64,000 nt of DNA, taken from Mycosphaerella arachidis (Eukaryota; Ascomycota; Dothideomycetes; Mycosphaerellales; Mycosphaerellaceae). Numbering within the stretch: the stretch's first letter is position 1; each line of letters opens with the position of its first letter. Location: positions 62,001 to 126,000 of the forward strand of contig LIHB01000049.1 of assembly GCA_001297265.1 (NCBI GenBank), in the 5' to 3' direction. Positions 42,273 to 52,719 of the stretch are shown here, one piece after another. Made by a program: the position numbers and the translations under genes. The notes beneath the pieces were generated by a model. That model had not been told where the DNA came from, made no database searches, and worked only from the letters and a program-made list of their open reading frames with translations.

Positions 42273-44230
42273 ATGGATGCTGAAAAGGCCACCGCCTACG
42301 ACACCCTCCATGTAGAGGAAGCCGGTCGACGTGACTCCTCGAAAGCATACATTCGCGATCCAGCAGACATCGACCACCGTGCGAACGATGACCGTGCAGA
42401 CGAGGCCAAAGGCCGCAACTCCGACAAGATCGATAAGAGGTATTGGCTCTCGGTGAACTACATCGGCACCATGTTCGCCATCGGAATGGCCTTCATGGGT
42501 GGTATCGGAGGTGGGTTCTGATTCAGCTCCCAAGAGCATGTCAACGTGCTCTAATAATAAGCCGTTCTAGGTTACGGCCTCATTGCCCCAGTCCTCTCCC
42601 AAATCAACGAAGACATTGGCCCGGACCCCAACATAAACTGGGTCCCCCTCGTCAATCTCGCTGGCGGCGCTGTCTTCTTCCTCATGGTAGGCCAACTTTC
42701 CGACATCTTCGGCCGACGCTGGTTCTTCATCTTCGGGAGCGGCTTGGCCCTCATCGGCTCTATAATCGGCGCAACAGCCCAAAATGTCAACACCCTCATT
42801 GGCGCGCAAGTCTTCATCGGAATCGCAGTCGCTTTCCAGCAATCCTTCTTCTGGGTATGTCTTCAGACTATAACCTTACTCCCTGAGACATTCTGAAATA
42901 AAAAGAGTGGTTTTAATCTTCGTTTTAACAGGTCGTCGCGGAGATTGTGCCGATGAAGTATCGATATCTGGCGAACAGTTATTGCTACCTGATGACGACT
43001 CCTACGTCTCCCCTGGCTGCGAGGGTGGCATTTAGTTTCCAGAGTTATCCCGGGCAGTGGAGGAATAGTTTTTATTTTTTGATTGCGATTAATGCTATCA
43101 GTATGTTGGCGTGGTATCTGTTTTATCACCCGCCGACGTTTAGTATGTTACATCGGAAGAAGTTGGCCAAGGATCTTCTTATTCACTTTGACTGGATTGG
43201 ACTGGTGCTTTACTCTGGCGGACTTTGTATTCTCATTTTTGGACTGAACTGGGGCGGAGCGCTATATCCATGGGACTCGGCGCAGGTTATTTCGACAATG
43301 GTGGTTGGAGGAGTCACACTCTTTGGACTACTTCCGGTGTATGAGATTTATATCTCGAAGAGGGGAAAGGAGCCGTATTTGCCGCTGCACCTGTTCAAAA
43401 ATGTCCGCTTCCAGTCTGCAGGGTGGAATACGGGCATTGGTGCTTGCGTGTACTACGGAGGCGCTCTGGTGTTCCCGCAAGTTGTTACGACGCTCTACTA
43501 CAGCCGTGGAGAGATTAGCGAGTACGATGTTGGAACTCTGGCTGGTCTTACGGGGATGGCTTTCGTCTTTGCACAGATGTGCCATGGCTTTATTGTCTGG
43601 TTCACGGGACCTAAGTGGACTATGATTGGATCTGCGATTATTGCTGCCGCACTGCTTGCTGCGGTCGGTGCGGATCTTGAAAACAGGGCTCTTACGATTG
43701 GACTCCTGGTTCCTGGCGCGTTCGCGATGGGAATTGTTGAGTCCGTCTCGATTACGACTTCGACCTTCCCGCTCCGGTCACAAGAGGAGATTGGCCAAGG
43801 TGGTGGTCTCAGTGGCAGCATGCGCAACTTCGTATCTGCCATTGCGGTCGCTGTATTCTCGGCCACTCTCACGAACCGCCTCGCTTCGACTGTTCCAGTC
43901 AATGTTGCACCCGTTGCTACTGGCCTTGGTCTTCCCACGGACTCCCTTCCAGCGCTGTACTCGGCGCTGCGAGGGACTGGTCCATACACTGCCGTGCAAG
44001 GCTTGACGCCCGAGATTCAGGCTGCGGTCCAGGAGCCGTACAGGAATGCGTTCAAGAACAGCGCCAGTACGGTCTTCTTGGTCACCTTGGCTTTCTCGAT
44101 CCCGGCGATCATTCTTGCTTGCTTTACGACCGAGAACGACAGAAGTACGGAAGATTATGTTGCCGGTGCGGTTCACGATAGCAAAGAGGAGAAGCAAATG
44201 AGGGAGCGCTTTGCCAAGGGCGAAGAGTGA
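42273..44230 (+). CDS. TRI12-family MFS efflux/siderophore-type transporter
   Basis: Exons 42273-42510, 42571-42854 and 42932-44230 give 606 residues; the introns (60 nt GTGGGT..CTAG, 77 nt GTATGT..ACAG) keep frame. A hydrophilic N-terminal tail (about 58 residues) precedes KRYWLSVNYIGTMFAIGMAF. Family marks: NINWVPLVNLAGGAVFFLMV, GQLSDIFGRRWFFIFGSGLA (MFS motif A), FQQSFFWVVAEIVPMKYR, the aromatic QWRNSFYFLIAINAIS, DWIGLVLYSGGLCILIFGLN and RSQEEIGQGGGLSGSMRNFV. Fourteen helices are expected. Relatives export trichothecenes or carry iron-siderophores; the substrate cannot be told from sequence. It is intact, unlike the two MFS relics just upstream. Confidence 0.88.
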
Positions 44231-45325
44231 AGCCGAAGAAAGTATGATGTGATATGCTTGGGGGTTGGAAGGGGCATGGAAGGGGCAGCGTAGATGAGAT
44301 CTGTCTTGCAGAAAGAACGATAAAACCACCGCTGTCTTCGTTCCAATGAAAGCCACTCCTCTGCTGGTTCGTCTTCCACAAACAGTAGCTTCGGTAGTAG
44401 TCTCCTTTGGGGCTGCTCAGATGTCTCGAGCGTCACAAGCAGCCGCATGACCAGATTAGGGACGCCTCGCCTGTGAAGACTCGGTGCATCGTGGTCCGAA
44501 AGAATAGCACACACAAGGTTTTAGGCATTGATGGACGAAATGCCAGCTGGCAGCGTATGACACGTGGTCGGTACAGCAGGCCATGCGGGCCGCCGAGGTG
44601 CAGGCTCCAGATGAGGAGTTGTGCATCGTTGTCGACGAGATGGAAGGAGGGAAGTCCGTGGGCAGAGCGAGCGGTGTTGTTGTTGTTGCTGTTGTTGTTG
44701 TTATTGTTGTTGTTGTTGTATGTTGGCACGTGTCTGTGGCGGGCGCTTGCTCCAAGGTTCTTTGCACACACGCCAAGAACGCGCTTCGCCGAGCCATCGG
44801 CAAATCACATAACGCAATCGTCGGCTCCGAGCCGAAGCGTTCGCTAGCGCTGCCGAAGAGCACGAGCACGAGTGAGGTCATCCCGTGCTCGATTAGAACT
44901 ATCTATCCCCTGTCGTCTGTCTCGTCTGCCCTGAATCCAGCGTCCAGCCTCATCATGAGCAAGTAGTTCCGCTCCACCGCGATGCATCAAACCAGTGTCG
45001 ATCGCCTGTCTCCATGGCGTTGTGAGTGCAGGTAAGAAACGAGTGCATTGCTTCTGTTTCTCATTCATTCATTCTGTTACATCTCTCCCGTGTCTCCCTC
45101 TTCCGCGTAGTACAGCGCTCGGTCACTTGCCCTTGTCTGTGCCTGCAGCCAACCGGAGGCATTGTCATCCGCAGAAGAGGTGCCTTCGTCGTGCTCGCCA
45201 CACACACACACACCAATCGCCACGCGCATAACCTTCTCGTATCGACCGACCTACGGTAGACCCGTCGCCGTCGCCACCACCGAGGCATCTTTTCTTAGAC
45301 CCGCACGAAGACAGCTCCAGGTACA
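44231..45325. other. 1.1 kb intergenic with a GTT microsatellite
   Basis: No gene is supported; frames crossing the microsatellite give poly-Val/Leu or poly-Asn and are artefacts of the repeat. The distal half is the promoter and leader of the kelch gene. Confidence 0.5.
44674..44719. repeat. (GTT)n trinucleotide microsatellite
   Basis: About fifteen GTT/TTG units with single interruptions GCT and ATT. Confidence 0.95.
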
Positions 45326-47812
45326 ATGAGTACCTCATCAGCACGAAAATCTGTCTTCCATGAAGTAGGACTGGACGACTTCGAACCTGAATCATTGTCT
45401 TTACCACGTTCAAGCACAGCATCGGAATCTTCCCGCTCACGAAAACGGCCGTCGCCCGGGGTGAGATTTCGCACCAAGGACGACGTCCGCTGTGTGGAAA
45501 GATACGAAGATGCAGACCTAAGTGGCAGTGACCACGAACTCTCATCGAAGCCGATCCCACAGACGACAGCTCCAACGCAGTCCCCATTGCCTGGCTCGAA
45601 GTCCATCATGTATCGTCTTGGTGCGATAGCGTTACTGCTCGTTGCTGCTGTTCCATTCCTTGACGGCGCGCCTCCGCTCGGACACGCATCATTACCACTG
45701 CAAACTGTTAGTGGAGGGCCGGTACGAAGAAATCCAGACGGTCCAATTCTCGACAAGAGAGCAGATAGTTCTGCCGATGTCTGTTTCCGATGGGCGGGAC
45801 AATGTATGTTTCCCTTCTTCGCAACATGTATGAGCCTTTGCTGACTATTGACAGCTGCCGTGGTAAACGGCACGTTATACTACTATGGCGGACAGGCCAC
45901 GTCTCAACCCAACCAAGACACAAACACATGGAACAACAACTTTCTATCGTTGGACCTCACCAAGACTTGGCAGATAGCAACGCCATCTCTCACAGGACTG
46001 CCGCAGCCATCAGGTCCACCGAATGTGAGCCTAGGTACTCTTTGGAACTCGCATGATTCGCTCTTCCTCTACGGCGGCCAGTTCCAATGGAAGCCAGCGG
46101 TCTCGCCGACGGCGTATTCCACGTGGGAATACAACATCGCAGACGCATCTTGGGTCGAGCATGGCGATCCAGTCACCTCAACAGGAGTCAGCTCTCCAAG
46201 CAATGACGATCCTGTGCAAAGAGCCGCAGAAGGCGCTGCGGTGAATGTGCCATCTCTTGGCCGCGGCTTCTACTTTGGCGGCCATCTGGACGGCTACACT
46301 ACCGAAGGCTGGTCGCAAAGCATAGCCCGTGTCTATCTTCAGTCGCTCCTCGAATTCACATTCCCAGGATATAAGAATGATCAGGTCAACGCGCTTTCAG
46401 ACAACAAGGATGCTGGCAGCGACGGTGTCTACCGCAATGTCACAGAAGGCGGTTTGCAGTCGCAAGCAGGCTTCACGCAGCGCGCGGACGGGCTGCTCGT
46501 ATACGTGCCTGGTTTCGCAGAGCAAGGTATCTTGCTAGCACTGGCAGGTGGCACGAATGAGAGCTTTACTCAGATGAACCAGATTGACGTCTACGATATC
46601 GCCGGCAGCACTTGGTACAAGCAAGCGACTTCGGGGGAGTATCCAGAGACTCGCGTCAACCCATGCTCAGTCATCGCTGCAGCGCCAGATGGCTCGAGCT
46701 ACAACATTTACATGTTCGGAGGCCAGAATTTGATCCCTGCTGGCAACCAGACGCAATACAACGACATGTGGATACTGACCCTTCCTTCCTTTTCTTGGAT
46801 CAAGGTCGATCAAAGGGGACAGTCCGTTCCCCCTGGACGATCCGGCCACACTTGCAACATCTGGGATGGTCAGATGGTCATGATCGGAGGCTATACCGGA
46901 GCAAACTCCCTCACTTGCGAAAGTCCTGGAATTTACGTGTACGATCTCAGCGCCACATCGTGGGTAAATCAGTTCACAGCAAACAGTGCGGAATCAGGCA
47001 GCAGTTCGGACAGCGGCGCAGCACAGGCAGACACCAACGGGGATGCGGAAGACAACCCGTTTAATCAACAGACAACGCAGAGATACTCTGCAGACAACCC
47101 TGGAGGGCTGGAAGGATCTTACGGCTACCAAGTCCCGCAAGCTGTGATCGATGTAGTCGGAGGCGACGAGACCGGCGGCGCAACCCTCACAACCCCCATC
47201 AACACCGCCACCTCAGGTCCCCTAGCCACAGGCAAGCCCATAACCTACACCGTGACCAACGCCGATGGCAGCATCTCCACCTCTACCAGCGGGTCCCGCA
47301 GCGGCAACGGCGGCTCAAGCGACGGCGTCAACGTCGGCGCAATCGTAGCAGGTTGCGTCGCCGGCTTCTTCTTCATCGTCGCCTGCTACCTCGCCTTCTG
47401 CGCATACGTCTACCGCAAACAACTCCAACTCTACAAACGACACGTCGAAATGTCGCAAGCCCAAGCCCGCGGCGAGAAATTACCTGCAATCCCAGGGTTG
47501 ATGGCGACAGATGCGAGTACGGGGAAGCTTACGCCGAGTGATACTAGCTACCGTCGAGGCGATGGTGTCAGCCCGTGGATGACGAAAACTAGTAATGGGA
47601 GCACGCATAGTCGGGGCGATAGTGGTGGGGCCAGTGGGAGTTATCATAGGCCCGATGGGAATGGGCGAATCAGTGGGGGGTATAATAGCGTGAGGAGGAG
47701 TAGTGAGACGAGCGAGACTAATGACGAGGATTTGCTTGCGGGGAGAGAGCCGACGTTTGTGGGGGTTATGCTGAATCCGAGGAGGAGTTTGAGGGTTATC
47801 AATAGGGATTAG
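45326..47812 (+). CDS. kelch-repeat membrane protein
   Basis: Exons 45326-45803 and 45855-47812 (51-nt intron, GTATGT..ACAG) give 811 residues. Residues 1-94 are polar and cytosol-like. At about 95 MYRLGAIALLLVAAVPFLDG could be a signal anchor, or a cleaved signal peptide if translation starts at ATG 45608. Kelch-type blades follow: LYYYGGQATSQPNQDTNTWN, LFLYGGQFQWKPAVSPTAYS, RGFYFGGHLDGYTTEGWSQS, YNIYMFGGQNLIPAGNQTQY, and WDGQMVMIGGYTGANSLTCE. A Ser/Thr/Gly-rich stalk (about 560-650) leads to the membrane helix IVAGCVAGFFFIVACYLAFC and a cytosolic tail with SRGDSGGAS-type low complexity. The architecture suggests a surface glycoprotein with an extracellular beta-propeller. The partner is unknown. 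Confidence 0.85.
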
Positions 47813-48057
47813 GATGTTCGACGGCAGGTAACGGCAGAACAGGACCACATTACGGCAGATATGTGTCGAACCTAATAAAAGGGGCATCTCGTGTATATGG
47901 GAGTGAGTGGGTGTATGATAGAAGTATAGTGCTGGATACCCTTTACGTCCGTCATATTCAACCTCATTCACTGCCCGCCGTGTCCTCGCAGAACTTCCTT
48001 GCAGCCACATTGCCAAGCTTTGAGCAACAAGCATAGCGACCAGAAGCACCTGAGCAC

Positions 48058-49173
48058 CTACCTATGCCTTCTCCAAAACCAGAGGAACATCTCTACGCAG
48101 TCCCACTTCTCCTGCAAAACTCAGTCCTTCTCCTGCAAAGCTCAATCCTTCTTCCGACACTCCTTACCACAGTACGCACACTTCTTGCACTTGCTGCACT
48201 GCAACAAACGCGCACCAAAATCTCCGGCATTCTTGCGGAAAGGACCTCCACCACCCTTCACGGGACACTCGAACAGCGAGCCACTCGGGATCATCCACCG
48301 CCGCTTCTCCAGGCCATGCTTTTCGAAGAAGGCCGCGAAGTACTCCGGGCTGAGCCTTCTCGACAGCAGCAGCTCTGCCCATGGACAGCAGGAGTCCATT
48401 CTCGATCGCCTCTTCCTCATTCCTCGCGGTCAAGCTGTTGCAGAGCATCGGGATCCGCCGGCTTAGATCTCACAGACGCATCGAGCGCCGAGAGTTACCT
48501 GACCCCCTAATCCTTGCCGTCAATTGAGACAGTAGTATCTGTCGATCGATCATTCTCCTTGGTGCGGTTAGGGGTTTCGCCGAAGCTTGTCGAACTCGAT
48601 GTTCCAGTTGATGGTGAAGAGGTGGACCAGTTCGTTAGGCGCACTCGGCGGCCCAGCCTGAAGTGCCCAAGAAGGCGCCCAGGTAGTCGTGCTCGTGGCG
48701 ATAGCGGAGTGGAATGCCGAGTTTGAATGGGAGTTCGAGAGGAATGCCAATGCACTTTGACAGCATGTCGGGCTCGACTGCTTTGGTCTCGAGGATGGGA
48801 GAGAAGAGGGTCGGGGTGGGGGAAGCTCGCTTGTTCATGATTGTAAAGTCCGTTGGCTTTGCGAATTTTGGCGCGGACGTGGTGGCCATTGCTGCCCAGA
48901 TGCCGGAAGCAGTGTTAGCGACTGGACGTGGGTGGCGGGCATGAGCTTACCGCTATGGCGAGGATATGTGGCTGTAAGGGACTCGAGGCGGTCTGACGAT
49001 AAGTTGATGGCAGGTGTATTCGGGGTCGGGCTGTTGGTCGGAGGGATTTGGACCACGATTGGCGTTCTGTAGGCCTTGCCATCGCACACGGGGCAAGTGA
49101 ATGCTGGGAAGTGAACGACTCTGCACGTTAGTTGGAGTTTGGAGGACCATCCTTCTTCTAACGCTCGAGTCAT
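48058..49173 (-). pseudogene. MYND-type zinc-finger protein, disrupted
   Basis: Exon-like 49173-48950 (MTRALEEGWSSKLQLTCRVV, then FTCPVCDGKAYRTPIVVQIP) joins through a GTAAGC..GGCAG intron to MATTSAPKFAKPTDFTIMNK and PDMLSKCIGIPLELPFKLGI. A frameshift leads to NELVHLFTINWNIEFDKLRR. Another frame carries EYFAAFFEKHGLEKRRWMIP and the MYND core LLQCSKCKKCAYCGKECRKK, followed by TGA, then ALQEKD, TGA, VLQEKWDC. MYND fingers continue KxDW...H...C, so both TGAs stand for TGG. A 21-bp duplication creates the doubled segment. It probably once bound peptide ligands via MYND; now broken. Confidence 0.55.
48109..48150. repeat. 21-bp direct duplication inside the MYND relic
   Basis: Two adjacent copies of CTCCTGCAAARCTCARTCCTT differ at two transition positions. 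Read on the minus strand each copy carries one TGA in the same codon position. Confidence 0.85.
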
Positions 49174-49333
49174 TGCCTAAGAAATATAGTGCCGTCCATG
49201 AGGCGAAGTCAAGGATTGTGCTCATGATTAATGGTACACATATAAGCTGGCCGATAGCTGCCCAGTTTCAATGCCCAAACCTTTAACTCCATCACCATGC
49301 TCCAATCTAGCTCCACTCTCCACGTGCCTTCCA

Positions 49334-50137
49334 TCAACCTGTCACCCTCCCCGCCGCACCCTGAGCCAAAAAGCTGATCAAAGCCGGCCACGTCGTCTTC
49401 GTCTTGCCCGTACTCGTGACACTCACACCCTGGCCAGCATATTCCTGCCGCCGTTCGGCGATTTCCACGAAAGAAGCACCGAGATCCGCGTAACTCAGCT
49501 CCCCACTCGCCTCATTGCCTGGCTCCGTGTTGAGTCTGTAACCAGTCGGACCCGTTGTCCCCTCCGCATCATGTATACTCGGCGGGTCAACGTAGATGTA
49601 TTCGAGCAACTTCGGCAGCCCCGACGGATCGCTCACTTCGTTTGCTTTGGATTCGTAGTATTTGTTCGCCGCAACCATGTCATCGTACAAGTGTTTCAAG
49701 CAAAAGAACATGAACCCCCCGTTCTTAAGTCCAGGATTGAACCTGTCATTCAAGATGCTCGCCCTCAGAATCAAGATACTCGGCGTCTTGTACTCATCTT
49801 TCTGCTCCTCCCTCAACTCCTCCAATGCTCCCACCACCGCTCCTGCCGTGTCCGTGAACCGGGACTCACCCTTCTTGCTGACGTTCGAGGCAATGCACAT
49901 CATGATAACGTTGACATCGCGGAGGCATTGTTTCCAGAGTGTCGTGTCCGTGTTGGAGCCTTCGAAGATGGCCGTCTTAAAGGGCGTCGAGTCGAGGTTG
50001 GGGAAGAGGGAGATGAGTTTGGATCGGTTGCGGACGTAGATGTTCAGGTCGAGGTCTGGCGCTGGCTTGGCGATCAGGGCGCGGAGGATGGCTTTGCCTG
50101 TCGCGCCGGTCGCGCCGCAGAGGGCGTATTTGACCAT
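49334..50137 (-). CDS. NmrA-like NAD(P)-binding protein (atypical SDR)
   Basis: Single exon, 267 residues. The N-terminus MVKYALCGATGATGKAILRA has the GxxGxxG dinucleotide loop of atypical SDRs. LNIYVRNRSKLISLFPNLD has the Arg-Asn position that favours NADPH. VNVIMMCIASNVSKKGES and LRASILNDRFNPGL follow, and the C-terminal region (EYIYVDPPSIHDAEGTTGPT, SYADLGASFVEIAE) resembles the substrate side of NmrA/anchor-type reductases. There is no YxxxK motif, so it may act as a redox sensor or as a reductase with other catalytic residues. It lies about 360 bp upstream of, and in the same orientation as, a VOC protein gene. Confidence 0.8.
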   Translation of the reverse strand: MVKYALCGATGATGKAILRALIAKPAPDLDLNIYVRNRSKLISLFPNLDSTPFKTAIFEGSNTDTTLWKQCLRDVNVIMMCIASNVSKKGESRFTDTAGAVVGALEELREEQKDEYKTPSILILRASILNDRFNPGLKNGGFMFFCLKHLYDDMVAANKYYESKANEVSDPSGLPKLLEYIYVDPPSIHDAEGTTGPTGYRLNTEPGNEASGELSYADLGASFVEIAERRQEYAGQGVSVTSTGKTKTTWPALISFLAQGAAGRVTG

Positions 50138-50501
50138 GCTGTGTTGCTGTTGTAGGGTAGGGGGCGGTTCTAGGACTTGGCTGTGTTGAAGAGAGCACCG
50201 AGGAAAGACGTGCTTTATACTTACCTGCCTACAGCGTCATGATCGCAGGCATAGCGATCATCTGGAGAGACGTGAAGTCATCCATGGAGACGCGTTGTGT
50301 TAGATGGTGTTTTGCAGATCGCGAGACGTTCGGCCTTCCGAAGATCTGTCATGTCCAAATTCAGCCGGAGTCAGCTCCTTGCCGATGATCTTGGGTCTGG
50401 CGAAACCAGATCATCATATGATGATGTTCCAAATCTTCCCTTTGGTTCACTTTCATACATCCGTCTTCACTCTACATTGTTCATGGCAGACTCCGCCTCC
50501 C

Positions 50502-50981
50502 TCAATGGTGCGGCCAGATCCCCCGACTAGCAATCTCGCCAACATTCCCATCCGGATCATCAAAATACACACTATACCCACCCCTCTCCCACTCATTCCT
50601 CCCGGTGATCTTCACCTTCTTCTCCCTTAGATACTGCTCCCACCTCTCGGCGTCCTCTCTCGTCTCCACCGCAAAGCAGTAATGCTGCCTAAGCTGCTTC
50701 CAATCCTTGATCAGCGTATCCACGATCTCGCTCGAAGGCCCATGCTTGGGCACGATGTTGTATGGCTTCGATGGATCGGGCGCAACATCATCGTATGTCT
50801 CCCCGAGCGCGAAGAGGAGGAGAGTGGTGTTACCAAGCGGGTAGCAAGCCATGCGTTCGTTGGAGAAAAGAGCTGTCAGGCCGAGGGTGTGGGTGTAGAA
50901 GTCGCAGGACTGCTGGATGTCTTTGCAGTAGATGCAGGTTTCTAGCATGTGACTGATCTTGCTTGGCGGTCCTGAAGACAT
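50502..50981 (-). CDS. glyoxalase/bleomycin-resistance (VOC) superfamily protein
   Basis: Single exon, 159 residues. The paired beta-alpha-beta-beta-beta layout is visible: ISHMLETCIYCKDIQQSCDF (His11-type metal ligand region), YTHTLGLTALFSNERMACYP, TLLLFALGET, then HYCFAVETREDAERWEQYLR, KVKITGRNEWERGGYSVYFD and the usual DPDGNVGEIAS, where the Glu is a metal ligand. Members are metal-dependent isomerases, dioxygenases or binding proteins; the substrate is not predictable. Intact and probably cytosolic. Confidence 0.85.
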   Translation of the reverse strand: MSSGPPSKISHMLETCIYCKDIQQSCDFYTHTLGLTALFSNERMACYPLGNTTLLLFALGETYDDVAPDPSKPYNIVPKHGPSSEIVDTLIKDWKQLRQHYCFAVETREDAERWEQYLREKKVKITGRNEWERGGYSVYFDDPDGNVGEIASRGIWPHH

Positions 50982-51188
50982 GTTGGGAGATGCGGTGCTG
51001 CGGCTTTACTTGGATTTCGATACGCCCTGCGCTCGCTCTTAATCTCATCGGAACGCGGTGTACCAAGTCGTAAGAGCGGGGTGAGTTGCAACAGGTCAGG
51101 TATTCGTGGTGCCTTCGATCGCGTGAGCTCCCCTCATCATCCTTGTTGTTCGTTGTTCCAACTTCGAGCAAAGTCATCGACAGCAGAT

Positions 51189-52408
51189 ATGTCAGACTCA
51201 GAAGAAAGTGACCCATGTGGCTGCGGCGTTCGCGTGCGATACCATGAGGACCGCCCTCTATTGGCGACTTGTCATTGTGGCAATGCGGATCTCAATCTTG
51301 GTTCCGATTGTGCTGCGATGTTTCCAATGAGGGGCGAAATCTGCCATTGCACTTCGTGCAGGCATACCACAGGTCAAGCTCTATATCGCTTACGCATCCC
51401 GGCAGCTCTGAAGTCTAACGTGAATCAGGTCTCCTTTGCTTCGCAGCAGCGACGGTTCCAAGAGGATTCGCACCAGATGCTGATATGCTGGACAAGCTGA
51501 CCGCTTTCGACTTTAGCGAGAAAATCAGGCACTTCTTTTGCCCCGACTGCGGCACAGGACTTATCTCTGAATGCCGCTACGAGAATGGTCGGACCAAGGA
51601 ATGGCTGGTACATACAGGCACGCTACCACAGGACACCCCAGGGATCTGCCGCGTTGACGCACACATCTTCGTGGAAGACACGTTGGATGGAGGATTGGCA
51701 GACTTCTTGACCGAGGTTGGTGGGCGCCCCATCGAACGTCGTGCTCAGGGTCCGAACAGCGAAGAGCTTCCACTTGACTGGAGGGCTCCCACTCGACCAC
51801 AAGTGACACCACCAAAACCTGACGAACGACTGCATGGCTACTGCAAGTGTCGTGGAGTCGAGTTCTGGTTGGCACCACCCTCTGCCAGCTCGTCAGCAGA
51901 GTTGCATAGCAAGGAGATATTCTCCGAAGATCGATACATTTCGCCCAGTGACGAGGTCTTCTGGATCACGGACAACAACACGAAATACCAGGCAGCAGTA
52001 TGTCCTTGCGATTCCTGCCGCCTTGCTGGCAACGGGCAACCTTTCGCACAGTGGGCGTACGTTCCGACCCACGCAGTATCATTGGATCCTGCTGGAAAGA
52101 TCCCGATGCCAGATAGCCTGCAATGGGGTACATTGAAGTCATACCGCACTCCAAATGCCTCTCAGCACTTCTGTGGCCGCTGCGGCGCGATCATCTTCTG
52201 GAATATAGACGACAGACCATATCTCAAGGACTTCGGGATGGGACTCTTCGACTCGCCAGATGGAGCCCGCGCCGAGAGCTGGTTTCACTGGCGCACAAAG
52301 GAGCTTAGGCATCGCGAAGATGGACTGAGGAGAGCGCCGCAGTTGACTCTTGCTATTGAGAAGGGTTTGAAAGAGTATGAGGAGAAGGTGCAAGGCAAGA
52401 TCGCATGA
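51189..52408 (+). CDS. GFA-domain (glutathione-dependent formaldehyde-activating, CENP-V-like) protein with two GFA modules
   Basis: Exon 1 (51189-51412) begins MSDSEESDPCGCGVRVRYHE and carries LLATCHCGNADLNLGSD and EICHCTSCRHTTGQALYRLR. Exon 2 (51463-52408) continues DMLDKLTAFDFSEKIRHFFC and PDCGTGLISECRY, then a second set: LHGYCKCRGVEFWLAPPSAS, AAVCPCDSCRLAGNGQPFAQ and SQHFCGRCGAIIFWNIDDRP. Total 389 residues. Each module has the Cys-x-Cys, Cys-x2-Cys and CxxCG zinc ligands of the GFA fold. The join uses a 50-nt intron with a weak donor (GTCTAA..CCAAG); it is the only splice that links both frames, so a frameshift is the alternative. The exact substrate is unknown; fungal GFA proteins are mostly uncharacterised. 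Confidence 0.75.
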
Positions 52409-52719
52409 TCGGGCGGACGCCAGACTCGACATCAAGACAGGCGCATGGTCTTTACAGCACATGTAGGCAAATATCACAGTATTACATCCGCACATCAACA
52501 AGCAGCAGCGCAGCATATGACAACAGGCAAACGGAAGGAGCACACACAACACTGCTAGTACCTGGCTCGTGCTTCTACGTGTACGTCACCAGGACACGTT
52601 CAACGCGGTCCACGTGAACCTTCGTGCCTCGAGCATCCAACTTTGCCTCCAGAGCGGAAAATGTCTTTCACTTTCACACCATCGTGCTGCAGCACACAAT
52701 TGAGCTCGATATATCAACC

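Noticed and set aside
44433..44881. Frames with poly-Asn, poly-Thr or poly-Val around the GTT repeat
   Set aside because: Produced by the microsatellite itself; flanks do not look coding.
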